This document shows positions 41,191 through 55,500 of a DNA stretch of 64,000 bases, in pieces. Each line of letters opens with the position of its first letter. Position 1 is the first letter of the stretch. A program made the position numbers and the translations under genes. The notes below the pieces were generated by a model. It saw only the letters and a list, made by a program, of their open reading frames with translations. It was not told the origin of the DNA and did no database searches. The stretch comes from Prochilodus magdalenae (taxonomy: Eukaryota; Chordata; Actinopteri; Characiformes; Prochilodontidae): contig JAMWET010004975.1 in assembly GCA_024036415.1 (NCBI GenBank), positions 22,501-86,500 of the forward strand. Direction: 5' to 3'.

Positions 41191-43199
41191 AACCGCATTT
41201 CCAAGAATGTGATCTGAATTCCTTTCTTGTTTTTAGAACAGATAATAGAGCATCTCAAGTATATATATTAGCCATATATAAATCAGTGGTTCTGACCACA
41301 TGACACCATAAATACACAGAGGGGCTTGAGATGAGTACTTCCCTGCCTGCGCTGTACTGGTGTGGTACCCCTGGGCCCAGCTACAGCTACTTTCTGTTGT
41401 GTCAGGCTGGCACTTTAGATAGGTATGGGTCAAAAAAAAACCGAACAGCCAAACTTTACTTCTCCAGACTCTGTACTTTTGACCTAAGAGGATAGCAGGT
41501 TTTAAAAGTGTTGTGAGCTGGTGGAGAGAACGCTAAGTCACAGGAGGTAATACGTATAGGGTGTGCAACATATCCAAGATGATTCTAGGGTTGAGGAGTT
41601 ACAGGCCTTTCAGGATTAATAATAGGGAAAGTTAAAGAACAAATAAACATGTTTTAAAGATTTAGTGATTCCATTTTGGGAACTTTAGATAAAAACATCT
41701 TTTACGTATAATTTTGGAATTGAGATTGCATGTTTTTTCTGTTTTCTTGGATTCAATGACTACATTTTGCAAACAAAGTTTAAGTAACTAAAATATATTT
41801 TTTGGAATTGAAATGTTTGGAATCAAAAACCTTTTTATTAATTTGGCCAAAATATCTTTTTATTGGTATTGCACATTTGGAATTAACATCACTTTATTTT
41901 TCATTATTTAGTCCCAAATATCTATTTTTGAACCTGGAGTCATACATTTTGATTCAAGTAGATTGCAAATTATAAGACCAAATATACATTTTGCTGTAAT
42001 TGTGATTCTAGCCTTCCAAAAATTTAATATGTATCCCTTTGTGTCACTGGAACATATAGGAGGGCACCCCTAAAATATTAGACTGTATATTCAAGCCTAC
42101 AGCGTGCACAACATATGGGGGTTCGATGATTCTAGAGTCAACAATCCGGGCGCTACAGGCCTTATGCTAGGGCCCCAACTGAGAGGATGTGATGTGGTGT
42201 GAGGCAGTACAAGGCTGCACTAGGGTCAAAGCTTGAGTACCCTAGGGCACGCTTCCAAGAACAGGATGTGAATCCCTTTCGTTTCCCATTGGAGTAGATC
42301 CTAAATATAACATTCCAAATCCAAAACGCGAGTCTCTAAATCAGCAGTTCTGCCAGAAAGACTCAGCAGACTTAAGTGATGGAAATTGTATTTTAATTCT
42401 CAATAGGTGTATGTCATGTCACTTTTGCTGTGAATGGCTACAGGTACACTTTTTAGGACTTGGTCATGTGATTTAGGCTATTTTAGCGATTTCAGTCATT
42501 TCTCCCTAACTCTAAGGCCTAGCAAACCCAAACTGGGATACGCTGTACGTGCTGAGCCTCCCACTAAGTTTCATGCTCCTGAAGTGGCCATGCCCCCGAA
42601 TGACACATCTGAGATTTGTACTCCTGTGGTTATGCATCCCCTTCATGGGCAGTATCTCCTTGGCTGTATCTCCACTTGGATTTGTTTTATGTTTTGACAG
42701 CCCGATCAACATATCCAAGTTTTATCGTCCTGTGACCTCGTCATTCCTTCTGGCACTCATTCTCTTGCGTCTTTGGCTTCTGCCTAAAGCCGGAGTGCTC
42801 TAAAGTCCGTATGTCCTTGACCTTTGACCTAAGGATCATCAAACTCGTAAGTGTTGTATGTTTTGACATCCGAACAACATATCTGAGTTTTGGGCCCGAG
42901 ATGAGTGCATCCATGCTTGTTCCATACTGGTCTGGTTCCTTAAGTCCCATCTCTAGCTATTTTTTATTCCCTCCCACCTGGTCTGGCGTGCCAGTATGTC
43001 ATCAAGCAGCTCCCCCGAATCCCCCACATCTATTTTCAAACAGGTACAAGGTACTAAACCCTAACAGCATGCAATATACGTTACCCCTGTCCAAAGAGTC
43101 TAGTATGTGGTTGCTTTCTGGCTGCCAGTTTTTTTAGTTTTCCTGTGGTATAAGCGAAGTAAAAATGAGTAACATCATTACAAACAAGAAGATTGGGAT
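41191..43199. other. Intergenic; no gene seen
   Basis: AT-rich sequence with several loosely repeated words. gagtctagtatgtggttgct (about 43099) recurs as gagtctagtatatggttgct at about 47013, so an unidentified dispersed repeat is present. Open frames at 42434-42950 on both strands lack domains. Confidence 0.4.
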
Positions 43200-43465
43200 C
43201 CAGTGCAGTTCCCCCGGCAGTCCAGGTGGGGGCGCTACTTGTATGAGTGCGGTTCTCCAGCCCCAGTCAAACAGAGAAGTAGAAGCTCCCTCTGATGTCT
43301 GCACCCCTCCGCTCCTCCACAGTGCTGCTGGAGGGAGGTGAACAGGAGCTGCTCTGATGAAGGTAGAACTCTGTTTAATAGCTCTACAGGGATTTTCTAC
43401 TGCACATGCGCACTGATGCTCAGAGAGACGATCACTTTCAGAGCAGCAGAGTGGAACCTGAGCCA
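43200..43465 (+). promoter_or_regulatory. Leader module I
   Basis: CTCF-like ccaggtgggggcgct (43222-43236), then ctccacagtgctgctggagg, ggtgaacaggagctgctctg, tgaaggtagaactctgttta, ctctacaggg and tgcacatgcgca (43401-43412). Directly downstream comes LRR fragment 2 on the other strand, not a zinc-finger body. Confidence 0.6.
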
Positions 43466-43479
43466 GTACAGTCAGTTGA

Positions 43480-43850
43480 GCTTGTAGTTTATTTGAGAAT
43501 CTGAAGTTCACAGTGTGATCTCATCCAGCAAAGACACTCCACTCCTGAATCCTGCAGGTCATTGTTACTGAGGTCCAGCTCCTTCTGGGAGGATTTATCT
43601 GGTTTCAAAACTGATCCAGTGTTTCACATGTGTTTCACCTAAGATTCAACAACATCAGTCTGCAGACAGACAACACAACAGGTTGTGCAGAACTGTCCAG
43701 TGAGTTTGTAGTTCTAGCTGAACTGAGAATCTCTGGTTTCGAGTGTAAACTCCTCAGCCCAGGAAAGAGTAGCTCCACCTCTACATATATTTTCTTTGGA
43801 GGTGACATTTCTGAAGTCATTGCTACTGAGATCCAAGTATTTCAGAAAGT
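43480..43850 (-). pseudogene. NLR-type leucine-rich-repeat fragment 2
   Basis: On the minus strand the order is FLKYLDLSSNDFRNVTS (about 43850-43795), then a decayed repeat around 43750-43640, then KELDLSNNDLQDSGVECL with SHCELQIL (about 43590-43490). The L..LDLS.NDL.D.G pattern is diagnostic of NLR-family LRRs. Frames are broken by stops, and module I lies immediately beyond its 3' end. Non-functional. Confidence 0.65.
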
Positions 43851-43874
43851 TAATTAATTTATTGTTTAACTGCA

Positions 43875-44190
43875 TCAGTGCGGTTCCCCCTGCCGTCCAG
43901 GTGGGGGCGCGAATTGTACCAGTGTAGTTCTTCCTGCAGTCCAAGTGGGGGCACTAATGGTATCAGTGAGGTGCTCCACCCCCAGTAACGTGGAGAAGGA
44001 GAAGCTCTGCTCTGATCTCCGTCCCCTCCTCCGCTTCTCCACAGTGCTGCTGGAGGGAGGTGAACAGGATCTGCTCTGATGAAGGTAGAACTCTTCTGTA
44101 TCGTTAAGTGTTTCTGTGCTGCGGGTCAGAGAGAAACGCAGATTCAATCCTCTGTATGTCTCTACATACTGAAGTACTGAGCATAAAAAC
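43875..44190 (+). promoter_or_regulatory. Leader module J, nearest to ZNF-8
   Basis: Two CTCF-like boxes (ccaggtgggggcgc, 43897-43910; ccaagtgggggcact, 43941-43955), then ggagaaggagaagctctgct, cacagtgctgctggaggga, ggtgaacaggatctgctctg, tgaaggtagaactcttctgt and a tail tttctgtgctgcgggtcaga in place of the NRF1-like box, as in module H. It lies about 0.8 kb before the ZNF-8 acceptor, with LRR fragment 3 between. Confidence 0.55.
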
Positions 44191-44512
44191 TACCCGACCT
44201 GACCTCTCTAGACCCAGCTGAGGAGTAGAACCTAGATCCAGAGCCCCACTTCTTGAATTGGGTCAGAAATACCGTTTCTCCATAATTAACTGAGGAGCTT
44301 CAAGACGGTGTGATATTAAAATCAGACACGTTAAAACAAACATGATTCTCCAAGGGTTCTTTGGAAAACCGAGCGACCCAAGGATCTAGATCCATTTGCA
44401 GACCTAAATGGGTCTTGAGATGGCTGGAGAATGTGTATGGTTCTAGGTAGCTCCACTGGAACAGTAGAAACTAGAATGTTTTAATGAATTGAGTTACTTA
44501 TTGGAGTTGAAC

Positions 44513-44695
44513 CCTGAATCCTCCTGAATCCTGCAGGTCATTGTTACTGAGGTCCAGCTCCTTCTGGGAGGATTTATCTGGTTTCAAAACTGAACCCAGT
44601 GTTTCAGCACAGAGTAGCTGCACTTCTACATTTCTTCTATGGAGGTGACATTTCTGAAGTCATTGCTACTGCACTCCAAGTATTTTAGGAAGGGT
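44513..44695 (-). pseudogene. NLR-type leucine-rich-repeat fragment 3
   Basis: The + strand words aatcctgcaggtcattgtta and ctgaggtccagctccttctg, and aggtgacatttctgaagtca, match fragments 1 and 2. Read on the minus strand they give the same LDLSNNDLQDSG core and a second repeat start. It is shorter than the other two and equally broken. Confidence 0.55.
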
Positions 44696-46271
<1,576 letters not shown>

Positions 46272-47382
46272 AGGGCCATAGGAGCCCTTATGAAGAAGTG
46301 CACAAGTCCTGATGAAATTTGTACATGAAGTTTGTTGAGAAGGCTTTCAAGTGTGTTTGTGAACACAGCCTCTCTGGGGTGGTGGTCACGTGAGGAACAC
46401 TGATGAGGACTTGGTTGGACTGTATGTGATTATCATTGTGTGATTGTTGTCCATAATGACTGTGCATACATGACTATGTGTAAAGACAATGAGAGCGTGA
46501 CCGGTCAGGCCACTGCAGTCTCGGTCTAGGGTCAGTGAATCCACTGTCCAGTGTAGTCTTCCTTCAGGACAGTGCTCGGTGGAGACTGTGGACACGTTGC
46601 TGTATGTTAATCTAACAGGAAACTGGAAGCTACCGTCACCCTGGATCCATGAGGTAACGTACACTGTGGGACTGACTCCAAATGAGTTGGGACGGCTGGT
46701 CAAATAAAACAGACAGCAGTGATTTGTTGTGATTTGTAAGTCCTGTTTGAGCGGTGTTTATTGGAAGTCAGTGTAAATGCGTTATTGATGTTCAGTATGA
46801 CAGTAAACCGTATATACAGTATTAATGTAAACTGGGTATCTACTGTTTCTGTATTTCTGTAATATGTAGTTAAGAAGAGTTAAATGTTTGGGGCGGAGCA
46901 CGTTACCACAGTGTTTTGGGAACAGTGGGCACGGGTTGTTGTGGTGAAAACGGGACGTTGTTGACCGTTCTGTGTTTGCTGAGCATTTTCCAGACGGCTC
47001 TCACTGTCCCGCGAGTCTAGTATATGGTTGCTATCTGGGTGCCCCAGATTCCCCCTGCAGTCCAGGTGTGGGCACTAACTGTATCTGTGTAGTTCCTCCA
47101 GGGTCCGTGCAGGCCCCCTGCCCTGCACTGTTTAATGCTTTCCTGCTCCCAACACACCTGATTCAACTCATCAGCCCATTAACAAGCCCTCAGGGCTTAG
47201 AATTGCAGGTGGTACTACGGTAATCATCAGAGAGCTCGTTTATTGAACGTGTTTGGTAACGCTGTGTAGTGATGCTCATCGTAAGCTGATTTTGGAGTGA
47301 CTGCTCTGAACCTGAACTCTAATGTTCCCAGTATTCCGATGGTTCTGTTCTGGGGTTCCAGCACCAACATAATGTTCCTAAA
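46272..47382 (+). other. ZNF-8 3' flank with a leader-module relic
   Basis: 46420-46600 is paralogous to the ZNF-7 3' flank. At 47052-47100 ccctgcagtccaggtgtgggcactaactgtatctgtgtag is a decayed CTCF-like head of a leader module (box 47062-47076) without the rest. It is the last + strand trace of the module family in the window. Confidence 0.45.
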
Positions 47383-47590
47383 TTTTAGGAGCACTTGTGG
47401 TCTGGAGGTTAGGGACCAGCCTTGCAGTTGGAAGGTTGCCAGTTAGATTTCCTGAACCGACAGGACACGACTGTTGAGCAAACCCCCAGCTGCTCCCCGG
47501 ACACTGTGTGTAGGGCTGCCCACCGCTCTGGACGTGTGGGCTAACTGCTAATGATGTGTTTGGCTGCACAGAGGCGTTAGATGTGGAGGT
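47383..47590 (+). mobile_element. tRNA-derived SINE
   Basis: The head gagcacttgtggtctggagg and ttagg resembles a pol III A box. ggttgccagttagatttcct resembles a B box, with the usual GGTTCGANTCC decayed. The body gactgttgagcaaaccccca, gctgctcccc and ggctgcccaccgctctgg is the conserved body of a common teleost SINE. It is not a functional tRNA gene. Confidence 0.68.
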
Positions 47591-47924
47591 TGAATTTCTC
47601 TGTCTGTAGGTACAACTGACAAAAATGGTTCTGATCTTTAGAAAAAGCACCACTGTAGAGTCGGTTCCTGTTGTACGATCTTATTTTAATCAATAGAACC
47701 CCGAGAACCCGAGAACAGGCTTGGTAATCTGTCCATAGATAAAGATCGTAGAATCAGCTATTACCCGGAGCTGACTGAGGAGGGAAGATGATCTAGAGCC
47801 TCAGTTCTAGACTTGTTGTTACACTGCTGTGTGCTGAAAGTGTTGAAACGGTGTGTAGGAGGGAGCAGGAGTATGGAATGGGTTCAGGACTCTGGGACGG
47901 ATCAGGACCAAATCGAGCACCTTA

Positions 47925-47976
47925 AAGAATTTCCCTCTGGGATCAATAAAGTATCTATCTATCTATCTATCTACAG
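47925..47976 (+). mobile_element. Non-LTR retroelement 3' tail with (TCTA)n
   Basis: tttccctctgggatcaataa followed by agtatctatctatctatc is the same type of tail as at 27880-27910, marking a 5'-truncated retroelement insertion on the + strand. Confidence 0.55.
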
Positions 47977-49120
47977 GTAAGGGCCGTCTTTATGATGATG
48001 AATACGATGAGATGAGGAACCAACTAGAACCAGTCTTTACATGTTCTCTACGGTACCAGACAGTGATGCTGCAAGTTAAAGGGTTCTAGGTGATTCCGGA
48101 CGTTCTAAGCTGTTGTTCTTATTGAGTCTTGGGTTCTCCTGATGTTTGTTCCTTTTGCTCTGAGGGAGTTTTCCCTGACACAGTGCTCAGGTACCAGTGT
48201 GAGTGTAGAGATTAGCTCGTTGTTCAGCACCGTCATACAGACGTAGCAGAACCTATAAGAGTGTAGAGACATATTCAGCATGTCCTTTAAAGATGTAACT
48301 GCTGCATCACTGGTACCATGGAGAACCAGAGCCATTTTAATGGTTCCAGTGCTGTTTAACACCAGTACCTCTCATTTTGGTTCCATGTTCTTGCGAGTCA
48401 GCTAGGTGATGTGTGCTGTATAGATGCTGTGAGGTTCTAGATTGAGGAGCTTGAGTATTTATTCTGAAACCTTTACACACTGGATCATTTAAATCATGTG
48501 ACCAGGCCTGTAATGTCTGAGAGGTTCTCTTTTGGGCACTGGACTGATGGTAGATGTTTGGGATCATGTGGACACAGAGCAGAGTTCCAGCGACGGGTAG
48601 AAGACGTGGACGACGTCGTTCGGGATCCACACGGACAGACACTTTACCAGGGCTTTAACTGAACAGGCTGTTGCTCCATAACAGCTACGAGGCTACACCA
48701 GGTATGTGCTTCTTAGCTCCGTAACACCTCGCAGATCAGGGCTATCTAGAACTTCAGATTACGTCTTACGAGTTCCGCAGTACGGAGTGTAGTGAGACCC
48801 TAATTTCATTGGTAAGTCTATTGGAAACGCAGCTGTCCAATCAGGGCTACCCTCTCGGTACTCTGGTTCTGATTTACAATGGAGACCAATTTAGGGAGGT
48901 TCTAGATAACTGAGTGTATGAGTGGTGGTGTAAGGTTAGGAATGTTAACCAGCGGTTCAGCTCTATGTCAGGACTGAGGGACACGCACCCACACCCTTAC
49001 AGTGAAGAACGTGAGGATGGTTTAGCACCATCACACGGTGTTAATGTTTATGGGCTGGAATGAAGATCTAGCACTGTTCTAAACTCAGGGAGAGTCACAC
49101 AGGTAGAACCGGCTGAGGCT
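47977..49120. other. Intergenic region between the convergent ZNF array and coiled-coil gene
   Basis: No gene is supported. The strand of the recognisable genes switches here. Confidence 0.45.
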
Positions 49121-49126
49121 TTTATT
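49121..49126 (-). terminator. Candidate polyadenylation signal of the coiled-coil gene
   Basis: TTTATT on the + strand reads AATAAA on the minus strand, about 190 bases after the stop codon at 49317-49319. It is the closest good signal. Confidence 0.55.
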
Positions 49127-49316
49127 CCGTGGTCCCCTTCCTTTCAGTAATACAGAAATAAACCAGAAGAGTTTAATGTATTAAAATATAAATAGAACTT
49201 TTATAAAAAATAATAATACTGAGATATGTCCCTGGGTTATACACTCCCTCACACACGTCCCATTAACACTGAGGCCTCCAGACACCTCCTGGAGCTGCTA
49301 CAATCAGGAACCTCCC

Positions 49317-49553
49317 TCAGTCTCTCTGGAGCTGGCTGAGAGAAAGTCGCTGCTCCTCCTCTCGGATGCTGCGGTCCAGTCTCTCCGTTTCTGACTGCAG
49401 AACCGGAGGAACCAGCTGCTCTGATACGACAGCCAGAGACCGGCTCAGGTCCTCCCTCAGCGACTGCAGACTCTCGCTGTTCTTCACTGAGCGATGAATG
49501 AACTCCACCCGCTCCTGATGATCCACAGCCAGCAGCAGACGCAGATGTTCCAC
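49317..49553 (-). CDS. Coiled-coil gene last exon (237 bp with stop)
   Basis: The acceptor gttgaacatgcag precedes VEHLRLLLAVDHQERVEFIH. The frame closes at TGA 49317-49319 after SLSQLQRD. Confidence 0.8.
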   Translation of the reverse strand: MEHLRLLLAVDHQERVEFIHRSVKNSESLQSLREDLSRSLAVVSEQLVPPVLQSETERLDRSIREEEQRLSLSQLQRD

Positions 49554-52500
49554 CTGCATGTTCAACACAGAGACAGAATCACCGTCTGTCCTTGCGTCCG
49601 CCCGGGCAATCCTAAACCCCAGCCAGATACGGACTCACCGTCTGTCCTCACGTCCGCCCGGTTAATCCTAAACCCCGGCTAGATACCGACTCGCCGTCTG
49701 TCCTCACGTCCGCTCGGTTAATCCTAAACCCCAGCCAGATACCGACTCGCTGTCTGTCCTCACGTCCGCCCGGTTAATCCTAAACCCCGGCTAGATACCG
49801 ACTCGCTGTCTGTCCTCACGTCCGTCCGGTTAATCCTAAACCCCAGCTAGATACCGACTCGCCATCGGTCCTCATGTCCACTCGGTTAATCCTAAACCCC
49901 AGCTAGATACCGACTCGCTGTCTGTCCTCACGTCCGCCCGGTTAATCCTAAACCCCGGCTAGATACCGACTCGCCGTCTGTCCTCACGTCCACCCGGGTA
50001 ATCCTAAACCCCGGCTAGATACCGACTCGCCGTCTGTCCTCACGTCTGTCCGGTTAATCCTAAACCCCAGCCAGATACCGACTCGCCGTCTGTCCTCACG
50101 TCCGCTCGGTTAATCCTAAACCCCAGCTAAATACTGACTCGCCGTCTGTCCTCACGTCCGCCCGGTTAATCCTAAACCCCAGTCAGATACCGACTCGCCG
50201 TCTGTCCTCACGTCCGCCCGGTTAATCCTAAACCCCGGCTAGATACCGACTCGCCATCGGTCCTCATGTCCACTCGGTTAATCCTAAACCCCAGCTAGAT
50301 ACCGACTCGCCGTCTGTCCTCACGTCCGCCCGGTTAATCCTAAACCCCGGCTAGATACCGACTCGCCGTCTGTCCTCACGTCTGTCCGGTTAATCCTAAA
50401 CCCCAGCCAGATACCGACTCGTTGTCTGTCCTCACGTCCGCTCGGTTAATCCTAAACCCCAGCCAGATACCGACTCGCCGTCTGTCCTCACGTCCACCCG
50501 GGTAATCCTAAACCCCAGCCAGATAGATACCGACTCGCCGTCTGTCCCCACGTCCGCCCGGGTCATCCTAAGGAAGTATGTCTGCACTAAACAGTTTCAG
50601 TGCAGGAAGGAAACTACTGAAGCTCCTAGAAGCATCAGGCAGCAGAACTGTGGGCCCGGTTTGATTTTCTTCACACGCGGTTCCACTCACAGCAGTGCCC
50701 TCCACTGAACCCTGGAGATTACCGCTCGTCTCCAGCTAAAGGAGAAGACACCTGATGGGACAGCACTGGGTCTCTGTGAGATCACACAAGCCATCAGTGG
50801 AGCCCGTCTACCCTCTCTGAGCTGATCTCGTCTTTCATATCTCTTCAGATCGTTACCACAAGCTCCTCACCTGCTGGGTCAGGTCACCTGTCTGGTCTCT
50901 CAGTCTCTTCAGCTCATCAGCTTCGTCCTGCAGAGAGAACCACCAACGCATCAGCCAGAGTCTCCACTAGACCGGAGTACACACACCCAGTACAGGTTAG
51001 AACATGAGCTCCAGCCCCAACCAGCACCACCATCTTCATCAGGAGACCTGCTCTCTGACCTGCTGAGATTCCAGGAGATCCTGAGGTCATGTGACGTTCA
51101 GGGGTGGCTTTAATGTGTGAACGTCTCTGATCATTTCATCTTTTGATCTGGTGGAAACTGAACCGGCACCGTACACAGTCTGACACGAAGAGGATACGGA
51201 TCCACAAATCCACCCCTACCTTAAGAGGTGTGGTGTGGTGAAATGTGCAGAAGTGTGCAGTCTGGAGCAGTGTGTGAAGTGGACAAGTGTGCGGTGTGGT
51301 GAAATGTGCAGAAGTGTGGTGTGGAGCAGTGTGCAGAAGTGGAGTGTAGGCTACTGTCACAGCTAATTTATCAGGACACCATCTTCACCGCCTGAGGCTC
51401 TGAGGTGAGGGTGTGCGGCGGCTGCTGCGTGTGTGTGTGACTGTGTTCAGTAGTTCAGGAAATCCAGAGTGATGGTGTTTAACGTCTAAAGGCCTGACTG
51501 TAAATCAGCAGCAGCTCCGAGCCGCTGAGCTCGGGGGCGGAGCGCTCACTGCTCCTCCTCTGAACACACGGTCTGATAACTCCAGTTACCCTGAACACTC
51601 ACACCTCCCAACGAACAACCGAAACTCCCCACACGGACCCCTGTAACGAGGTAATCATGCTTTCCCTCTCGTGTGAGGTTCTTCAGGAAGATATGGGGTG
51701 CGGTTCTGCCAGTGACGGTAAAAGCCCTGTAATGGTTCATACCTGTGTTCCAGAGTCGCGCTGTGGCAGCTGCTGTTTCAGTCTGTTCCTCTCCAGCTCA
51801 ACCTGTCACACACCAAACACCGGTCACACACAGATACCAAACACACCGTCAAACACCGGTCACACACGGACACCAAACACACCGCCAAACACCGATCACA
51901 CACGGACACTAAACACACCGTCAAACACCGATCACACACGGACACCAAACACACCGGCAAACACCGGTCACACACAGATACCAAACACACCGCCAAACAC
52001 CGATCACACACGGACACCAAACACACCGCCAAACACCGATCACACACGGACACCAAACACACCGCCAAACACGATCACACGCGGACACCAAACACACCGT
52101 CAAACACCGGTCACACACGGACACCAAACACACCGGCAAACACCGGTCACACACAGATACCAAACACACCGCCAAACACCGGTCACACACGGACACCAAA
52201 CACACCGCCAAACACCGGTCACACACGGACACCAAACACACCGCCAAACACGATCACACGCGGACACCAAACACACCGCCAAACACCGGTCACACACAGA
52301 TACCAAACACACCGTCAAACACCGATCACACGCGAACACCAAACACACCGTCAAACACCGATCACACACCGATCACACACGGACACCAAACACACCGTCA
52401 AACACCGGTCACACACAGATACCAAACACACCGTCAAACACCGGTCACACGCGGACACCAAACACACCGCCAAACACCGGTCACACACGGACACCAAACA

Positions 52501-55500
52501 CACCGTCAAACACCGGTCACACACGGACACCAAACACACCGCCAAACACCGGTCACACACAGATACCAAACACACCGCCAAACACCGGTCACACACGGAC
52601 ACCAAACACACGGACACCAAACACACCGTCAAACACCGGTCACACATGGACAGGACACACCTGACCTTCACCTGAACTCTCACCATACAGTACCGCTATC
52701 AGCACAGATACAGCACCTAAACACAGTGAGCACGCTGGTGCAGTAGAACCCGGCAGAAAGTAATGTTCCAATGTTCCTGCGGTACACCAGAAAGGGTTCT
52801 CTGCATGACACTGTAGAACAAATAGATTCCCTATACACCCAAAGAACCGCTTGGTGGATGGTTCTCTGTAAAAGAATCATCCATGTGTGGAGGTTCTATT
52901 TAATGTCTACAGAACCTCCACACACTGTAAAGGCTAGTGTGGAGGACCATGGACCTGAAGTGGTTCTACTGCGTTAGTAGCACCTTGGTGAGACGTTCTG
53001 TATTTCGGTGTTGGTTTTTAGGTGCGGAGTTTCTAATGAGGTTCTCAGCGGTTAGGTGCAGCGTGTGCGGGTGGGTGTGCGCGTGTGCTGGGTTTTGAGA
53101 ACTCCCAGTTGGGTCCATCACTAGTTTGTATATGTGAGAGTGCTGTTGGGATGTCTGCGGTGGGTGCCAGTGTGCGGCAGTGCGGCGTACCTGCTGTAGA
53201 GTTAGGCGGAGCTGCTGCCTCTCGGTCTTCAGCCTCTCTATACGCTGCTCCTGGCGGCTGTTCCTCTGCTGTAGCGCCCTCTGCTGGAGCTCCAGCTGAG
53301 CCACAGCTCTCTGCAGGGCTTCAATGCGCTCCACACCCTCCTCCTCACACACCTTCCACACAGCCACACAGCACTGTTAGACCACACGCAGGACCGTTCA
53401 ACTGGATTCTGATACATGTCTATATAGAGGGTCCTCCACGACCTGTTCGGCCCGGCTGGTGATTATAGATGATGAGGCTGAACTGAAACGGAGACTGTGA
53501 GGTACAGACCCTGGACAGACGAGGGTTCTGCAGGCGGGGATCCAGTTTGGGCGGTGGGGGACAGGGGAAGCCTGTTGGGCCATGTTACAGACGTGGCGGC
53601 CATGTTGGATTATCTTCAGTGTGTCAGATGGGAGTGTGGAGAACCGTGGGCTCTTTGTGTCTATGTACCTATGAATGACATGGCCTAACCGGTTCCCCCC
53701 ACAGACTGGATCACCGTCTGCAGAACCGGTGCCATTGTATATGGGTGTTTTCTCACTTTATAGAACCCTGCATACACCAGGAATCTTTCAGCACCCTGCT
53801 ACACACTGAATGTCCAGTGAAACGTGGGGGGGCCGTGGGGGGCCGTGGAGCGCCGTGGGGGTGGTCAACATCATGACTTCCCATTAACACAGGACAGCTG
53901 ACTACCCAGACCATAACTAGGTCCTGGTAACTGTAACTTGGGAATGTTAACATGGAATAGGAACCTTTAACTGGTATTATGGGATTGATTTAGGGATTGA
54001 TTGGGGATTTGGTAGGGGGATTGATTTGGGGATTTGAATTTGGGATTTGATGGGGGGGTTGATTTGGTTTGGAGATTTGGTAGGGGGATTGATTCGAGGA
54101 TTGATTTGGGGGGATTGATTTGGGGATTTGATTAAGGATTGATTGGGGATTAGAATTTGGGATTTGATGGGGGGTTGATTTGGTTTGGGGATTGATTGGG
54201 GGATTTGATTTGGGGATTTGGTAGGGGGATTGATTCGAGGATTGATTGGGGGATTGATTGGGTAATTCTTATTTGGCTGTTTCAACATTACGGACCTCTG
54301 AGAAACTGAACACCCTGATGTTTGTTGTGCACTGTGAAAATGTTTCGTAGTATTGAGATTGTGAACGAGAGTCTCAGATAATCCTGTCAATCATCTTCCT
54401 CACCTCCATAACCGAACATCACACAGAGACCCTTATCTTCCTCACCTCCATAACCGAACATCACACAGAGACCCTTATCGCCACCTCACCTCCATAACCG
54501 AACATCACACAGAGACCCTTATCGCCACCTCACCTCCATAACCGAACATCACACAGAGACCCTTATCGCCTCCTCACCTCCATAACCGAACATCACACAG
54601 AGACCCTTATCTTCCTCACCTCCATAACCGAACATCACACAGAGAGACCTTATCGCCTCCTCACCTCCATAACCGAACATCACACAGAGACCCTTATCGC
54701 CTCCTCACCTCCATAACCGAACATCACACAGAGACCCTTATCGCCTCCTCACCTCCATAACCGAACATCACACAGAGACCCTTATCTTCCTCACCTCGTT
54801 CTGCGTCCTGCTGTGCTGATCCTTCTCCATCTGCTGCAGTCTGTCTTTATACTCGATCAGTTTCTCCTCCGTCTTCTCCAGAGCGCTCCTCATCCTCTCT
54901 CTGTCTTTACTGAGCTCCTCCACTCTCTCTCTCAGAGAGAACACCTCCAGCTCTCTGTCTCTGAGCCGGTCACCGATCTGCTCCTGCTCACCCTGCAGGG
55001 ACGGTTTCTGTGCTGCCTGTTCCTCCAGTCCATCACTCGTCTGCTCCGTTCTCCTCTCCTTCGTCTCCTGCTCTCCTACCTCCTTACTGAAGAGTTTAAC
55101 CCCTCTCTCCTCCTCCTCCAGCTCACTCCGTCTTAACTTCTCCTCCTTCTTCAGCAGCTCCATCTTCTCCTCCAGTTCTTTCAGCTGTTGGTTCTTCTCC
55201 TTCACGCTGTTCCTCAGTTCCTCCACTTCTTTGATCTTCTCCTCCACCACCTGGCTCAGATTTGCCCTCCGTTCTTCCAGTTTAACCAAATGTCCATCGT
55301 TCTGCTTTGATAGCGTCTCTAAGTAGCTCTGCTGTTCCTCACGCCTCCTCTTTTCCTCCTTCAGTTCAGCCTCTCGGAGCAGCAGCTTCTCCTGAAGACC
55401 CTCCTTCTCCTGCTCCAGACTGTGAACTCTGAGAGTGGGAAAACACAGCACAACTGAGTCTGTTCCTCATTAGGTGGAGTGTATAACTCTAGGCTCTAAA

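Noticed and set aside
47383..47590. A functional tRNA gene
   Set aside because: The A and B boxes are decayed, no cloverleaf forms that I can see, and the body continues as a SINE.
51657..52686. Repeat proteins of 100-330 codons on both strands
   Set aside because: Products of the 36-bp intronic minisatellite, read in every frame.
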